The notes under the pieces: model-generated | What the model was told of the DNA's origin: nothing | Databases searched by the model: none | Seen by the model: the letters and a program-made list of their open reading frames with translations, nothing else | Program-made: the position numbers and the translations under genes | Assembly (NCBI RefSeq): GCF_000336815.1 | Contig: NZ_AOLG01000012.1 | Location: forward strand, 185,244 to 249,243 | Source of the DNA: Haloferax prahovense DSM 18310 | Lineage (GTDB): Archaea > Halobacteriota > Halobacteria > Halobacteriales > Haloferacaceae | Direction: 5' to 3' | Length of the DNA stretch: 64,000 nt | Part shown: positions 61,120 through 64,000 of the stretch, in pieces | Layout of the letters: every line of letters begins with the position of its first letter | How positions within the stretch are numbered: the stretch's first letter is position 1

Positions 61120-61125
61120 ACCGAG

Positions 61126-61557
61126 ATGAGCGTCGCGCTCCAGTTCGCCTCTCCCGGCGCGGACATCGCGTTCCTCCTCGCGCGCGTCCTCTTCGGCGCG
61201 GTGCTCGCGTTCATGGGACTCAACCACTTCCTGAACCTCGACCACATGACCGGCTACGCGGAGATGAAGGGCCTGCCGGCGGCCCGCCTCGGCGTCGTCG
61301 TCTCCGGCGGGATGCTCGTGTTCGGCGGTCTCGGTATCGCCCTCGGCGTCCTGCCCGCGCTCGCCGCCGGTGCCGTCGCCGTCTTCCTTGTCGTCGGAAC
61401 GCCGGTGTTCCACGACTTCTGGGCGGTTCCCGAGGAGCAACAGGAGTCCGAGATGACAAGCTTCCTGAAGAACGTCGTCATGCTCGGCGGCGCGCTCGTC
61501 TTCCTCGCACTCAGCGGGACGACGTGGTCCTACGCCGTCGGCCTGACGCTGCTCTAA
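61126..61557 (+). CDS. DoxX family membrane protein
   Basis: A 143-residue protein with four hydrophobic helices: VLFGAVLAFMGLNHFLNLDH, LGVVVSGGMLVFGGLGIALG, AAGAVAVFLVVGTPVFHDFW and NVVMLGGALVFLALSG. The short motif GLNHFLNLDHMTGYAEMKGL is typical of the DoxX superfamily, members of which occur in quinone-linked and oxidative-stress contexts. An archaeal thiosulfate:quinone oxidoreductase uses DoxD, a relative. A Shine-Dalgarno precedes the start. Function here is open. Confidence 0.85.
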   Translation: MSVALQFASPGADIAFLLARVLFGAVLAFMGLNHFLNLDHMTGYAEMKGLPAARLGVVVSGGMLVFGGLGIALGVLPALAAGAVAVFLVVGTPVFHDFWAVPEEQQESEMTSFLKNVVMLGGALVFLALSGTTWSYAVGLTLL

Positions 61558-61744
61558 CCGCACCGAGGCGGCTCCGAAGCGACGACGACGAGACTCTCGA
61601 CCCGCCACCGCCCCACAGATTCATCGGCGTCCGAACCCACCACACATCCATTCACCCATTCATGACCGACGCAATACCGGGCTTGACACGCGCACGTCTC
61701 CCGCCGCATAGCCGACCCCGTCCGCCCGCGGAGGCGGGTCGCTG

Positions 61745-62326
61745 ATGGACGGTGCGCCCGACGAGTTCGGCTCCCCGTACCGCCTGCTCTCGGGGGCCGT
61801 GGTCCCTCGTCCCATCGCGTGGGTGAGCACCCGCGGCGACGACGCCGACAACCTCGCGCCGTACAGTTTCTCCACCGTCGCCAGCGTCGACCCGCCGGTC
61901 GTCGTCTTCGCGCCGGTCGGCCGCGGCCCGTCGCTGAAGGACACGCCGCGAAACGCCATCTCCCGCGGCGAGTTCGTCGTCAACGTCGTCACCCGAGACC
62001 TCGTCGAGGCGATGAACGAGACCGCCGCGACGGTCCCGCCCGGCGTCGACGAGTTCGAACACGCCGGCATCGAGAAGGCCGAGTCCCTCCGGGTCGACGC
62101 CCCCCGCGTCGCCGACGCTAAAGTCGCCTTCGAGTGCACACTCTACGACAGCGTGGAGGTCGGCTCCTCGACGCTCGTCCTCGGCGAGGTCGTCCACGCG
62201 CACGTCGCCGACGAGGTGTTGACCGACGGCAAACTCGACACGAGGAAACTCGACGCGGTCGGCCGACTCGCGGGCAACGAGTACGCGACGACCGACGACC
62301 GGTTCGAACTCGTCCGCCCCGACTAA
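61745..62326 (+). CDS. Flavin reductase-like (FMN-binding split barrel) protein
   Basis: A 193-residue protein of the flavin reductase family: LSGAVVPRPIAWVSTRGDDA, APYSFSTVASVDPPVVVFAP, GRGPSLKDTPRNAISRGEFV and FECTLYDSVEVGSSTLVLGE define the FMN-binding split barrel. Such proteins supply reduced flavin or carry FMN; the partner enzyme is not in the window. Start ATG at 61745; no strong Shine-Dalgarno. Confidence 0.85.
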   Translation: MDGAPDEFGSPYRLLSGAVVPRPIAWVSTRGDDADNLAPYSFSTVASVDPPVVVFAPVGRGPSLKDTPRNAISRGEFVVNVVTRDLVEAMNETAATVPPGVDEFEHAGIEKAESLRVDAPRVADAKVAFECTLYDSVEVGSSTLVLGEVVHAHVADEVLTDGKLDTRKLDAVGRLAGNEYATTDDRFELVRPD

Positions 62327-62359
62327 CGTCCCGACGAGGCTGCGCCGACGACCCGCCCG

Positions 62360-62376
62360 TTATCACAGATTGATAA
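62360..62376. repeat. Perfect inverted repeat upstream of the 62421 gene
   Basis: TTATCA-CAGAT-TGATAA, ending 13 bases before the TATA-like GTTTATC at 62389-62395. A possible operator. Confidence 0.5.
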
Positions 62377-62420
62377 TGGGGCGCGAAGGTTTATCGCGGG
62401 ATGCGAAGTCTGTCCGAACA

Positions 62421-63074
62421 ATGAGCGACGTGTCGTTGTCGAGTGTGCTCTCGTTTCTCGATACCGACGACGCGGCGACCGTCGTCGAGCGGGTCCGCTC
62501 AGCCCGCGGGGAGCGGACGAAACGGACCGTCCGCGACGGGCGGACGTTCCTCTTTGCGGCCCCCGAAGGGGAGCCACAACCGACCGAGGTCGTCTGGATA
62601 GACGTCGAAGCCGCGTTCGACGCCCGGAGCGTCGAGGCGTTCGCCGAGCGTTGCGACGACCGCGGCATCGACGGAACGCTCCTGACGACCGGCGACGAGG
62701 AACAGGCCGCGGAGACGCTCGCGCTCGCGTTCGCCGCCGACGAACAGCTCGACGAACCCGACGAGGACGGCGACCGCGCCCTCGTCGTGGACCCCGAGGA
62801 GGTCGAACGGCCCATCGAACTCGTGGCGCTCCCCGGTCTCGTGGAGGCGCTCGAAGACGCCGACCTCGACGAGGCTATCATCGACGAGTATCACGAGCCG
62901 CACGAACCGGAGTTCGAGGACATCGTCGACGAGATCGACGCCGAGGAAGCCCGCGCCGCGGCCGAGGCGGACGCCGCCGAAGACGCTGGCTCCGGTCGCG
63001 CGCTCGCACTCCTCGTCGCGGCCGTGGTCATCGCGGCGGTCGCGGCGGCGGTCGTACTGTTCGGTCCGTTCTGA
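62421..63074 (+). CDS. Haloarchaeal hypothetical protein with C-terminal membrane anchor
   Basis: A 217-residue protein. The soluble part (VLSFLDTDDAATVVERVRSA, TKRTVRDGRTFLFAAPEGEP, VVWIDVEAAFDARSVEAFAE) is alpha/beta with no recognised family. Then come a very acidic stretch (HEPEFEDIVDEIDAEEARAA) and a final hydrophobic helix (LALLVAAVVIAAVAAAVVLF) for a tail anchor. A TATA-like GTTTATC is 29 bases upstream of the ATG, which favours 62421 over 62370. Confidence 0.72.
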   Translation: MSDVSLSSVLSFLDTDDAATVVERVRSARGERTKRTVRDGRTFLFAAPEGEPQPTEVVWIDVEAAFDARSVEAFAERCDDRGIDGTLLTTGDEEQAAETLALAFAADEQLDEPDEDGDRALVVDPEEVERPIELVALPGLVEALEDADLDEAIIDEYHEPHEPEFEDIVDEIDAEEARAAAEADAAEDAGSGRALALLVAAVVIAAVAAAVVLFGPF

Positions 63075-63121
63075 GCCGTCGCGTGGAGATACACCCTCGG
63101 CCCGCTGACTCACTCACCCAC

Positions 63122-63586
63122 TCACTCACTTCGGTCCCGGCTCGCCTCGTCTGTGGGTCGCCGCTTTGCGAGCCGCTCGATTCTCCGCAGCGCGAGCGCA
63201 CAGACCGCGGCGTACGGCCCCGCGAGCACCGGTACTTCGAACGCCACCTCGCAGCGGTCGGCCCCGACCGACTCCACGCGGTGTCCCGTCGCCGGAATCC
63301 CGGCCACGTGCCACGTCCACCGACGGGACTCGTCGTCGCACGTCTCGATGCTGAACGGGACCCAGACGCCGGCGACGCGAACCTCCCCGCGACTTCCCGC
63401 CTCGATGCGTCCGTCGACGCCGCGGACGGCCGACACGCTCGGCCCCCAGTCGGGCCAGTCGGCGACCGACACTAACACGCCCCACGCCGCGTCCGCGGGA
63501 GCCGAAATCCGCCGGGAGACGGCCAGTCGCCGCCCGTCCGGTGTTCGTTCCACACGCGTTCGGGTCCGGTTCGACTCGCCCCTCAT
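63122..63586 (-). CDS. SRPBCC (START-like) family protein
   Basis: A 154-residue protein of the polyketide cyclase/START-like fold: RRLAVSRRISAPADAAWGVL, VSVADWPDWGPSVSAVRGVD, VWVPFSIETCDDESRRWTWH and a C-terminal helix (YAAVCALALRRIERLAKRR). Such proteins bind hydrophobic ligands. The ATG at 63586 is preferred over the frame start at 63655. It is divergent from a tiny protein gene. Confidence 0.8.
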   Translation of the reverse strand: MRGESNRTRTRVERTPDGRRLAVSRRISAPADAAWGVLVSVADWPDWGPSVSAVRGVDGRIEAGSRGEVRVAGVWVPFSIETCDDESRRWTWHVAGIPATGHRVESVGADRCEVAFEVPVLAGPYAAVCALALRRIERLAKRRPTDEASRDRSE

Positions 63587-63670
63587 ATCTCCTAGTATGC
63601 TAATAAGTCGTAATATAATATCGCCGAAATCTTTATCCACGAATCGTGGTAGCAACTACCAAGGCAACAC

Positions 63671-63790
63671 ATGAGCAACACAAGTGACCGCCCGAACGAG
63701 ACGATGCGAGACGTCAGCCACACACCGCCGACAGGGGAGAGCGTTACGAACGTCTGGGAGCGAGGACACGAATCCGAGTCCACAGAATAG
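63671..63790 (+). CDS. 39-residue haloarchaeal small protein
   Basis: Reading MSNTSDRPNETMRDVSHTPP then TGESVTNVWERGHESESTE and a TAG stop. It is hydrophilic and acidic, with the MRDVSHTPP..G.SVTNVWERG stretch resembling a recurrent haloarchaeal microprotein type. A TATA-like CTTTATCC near 63630-63637 lies about 37 bases upstream. The following 70 bases lead into the 19-bp tandem repeat array. Confidence 0.55.
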   Translation: MSNTSDRPNETMRDVSHTPPTGESVTNVWERGHESESTE

Positions 63791-63856
63791 CCGGGCAGAA
63801 CCAATCGCACGACGACGAACAGCAACGAACCACACGCATCGAACTCGAACGACCAG

Positions 63857-64000
63857 CCAACCAATCGAACCGTAACGGACCGACCGAACAGCAACGGACC
63901 GACCGAACAGCAACGAACCGACCGCACCGTAACGAACCGACCGCACCGTAACGAACCGACCGCACCGTAACGAACCGACCGCACCGTAACGAACCGACCG
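63857..64000. repeat. 19-bp tandem repeat array at the window edge
   Basis: The unit CGAACCGACCGCACCGTAA is repeated four times without change from 63914 to 63989 and begins a fifth copy at 63990. Two copies of a variant, CGGACCGACCGAACAGCAA (63876-63894, 63895-63913), and a diverged copy at 63857-63875 precede it. The array continues past the window. Nineteen is not a multiple of three, so the open frames that cross it are not conserved coding. Confidence 0.85.

Larger units (their letters stand above)
60756..61125. other. Divergent intergenic region (370 bp) with two palindromes
   Basis: Lies between the winged-helix regulator (minus) and the DoxX gene (plus). AT-rich stretches at 60851-60875 and 61015-61035. 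I see no gene in it. Confidence 0.6.

Noticed and set aside
61662..61745. Short frame starting ATGACCGACGC before the flavin reductase
   Set aside because: It encodes a 27-residue proline/arginine-rich peptide with no conservation signal that I can see; likely chance.
63592..63984. Minus-strand open frames crossing the tandem repeats (Cys/Val/Arg-rich proteins)
   Set aside because: They are products of the 19-bp repeat read in several frames and of the absence of stops in the unit; residue pattern repeats with the array.
63857..64000. CRISPR array at the right edge
   Set aside because: The 19-bp units are directly adjacent, with no unique spacers between them.

Overview
The window is chromosomal DNA from a halophilic archaeon, most likely Haloferax or a close relative. 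GC content is high and the predicted proteins are strongly acidic. Many start codons sit about 25-30 bases downstream of a TTTAWA-like TATA element (leaderless transcripts), and several families are largely haloarchaeal (HalX-type regulators, UPF0058, DUF5797, DUF5787, DUF7513-like TRAM proteins). Because of the GC bias almost every real gene carries long open frames on the opposite strand; these shadows are left out. I found no rRNA, tRNA, CRISPR array, transposase or integrase. The content reads as core chromosome rather than a mobile island.

Layout. 1-8.4 kb: a partial NAD(P)HX repair enzyme, an MFS transporter, a small winged-helix regulator, an XPD/DinG-like helicase, two tiny proteins, a MutS5b-like ATPase and a UPF0058 protein. 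8.8-13.2 kb: a GAF-PAS-PAS histidine kinase, a receiver-GAF-HTH regulator and a stand-alone receiver. 13.3-19.0 kb: a sulfur-trafficking cluster (winged-helix regulator, TauE/SafE permease with a 49-residue membrane partner, two YeeE/YedE half-permeases, a rhodanese-metallo-beta-lactamase fusion, and divergent TusA and DsrE). 19.2-23.9 kb: a lactonase-like hydrolase, an AIM24 protein and the proline operon proC-proB-proA. 24-33.5 kb: acyl-CoA metabolism (acyl-CoA dehydrogenase, two AMP-forming acyl-CoA ligases, methylmalonyl-CoA epimerase, methylmalonyl-CoA mutase catalytic subunit) plus small proteins and an O-methyltransferase.

33.5-46.3 kb: information processing and miscellany (NAC with a tRNA m1A methyltransferase, TFS, enoyl-CoA hydratase, DUF5797, DUF5787, NUDIX hydrolase, S10-like protein, NhaC antiporter with a TRAM-like partner, M20 amidohydrolase, a second histidine kinase, geranylgeranyl reductase). 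46.5-51.8 kb: a BMP-type (nucleoside-like) ABC importer. 51.9-58.3 kb: a phosphohexomutase, acylphosphatase, and an RND exporter with an exported CARDB-like partner. 58.4-64 kb: mostly small or poorly characterised proteins, a DoxX protein, a flavin reductase, and a 19-bp tandem repeat array running off the right edge.

The most interesting signal is the sulfur cluster. Its separate promoters share copies of a short element (GTGCAATAC or one-base variants), and a diverged copy lies at the promoter of the cluster's own winged-helix regulator, which suggests a small autoregulated sulfur regulon. Other points worth checking are a DUF5787 protein with the cysteine layout of Fe-S nucleases, a symmetric bidirectional promoter, a strand-specific G-quadruplex motif, three consecutive palindromes upstream of the histidine kinase, and two tandem repeat arrays.
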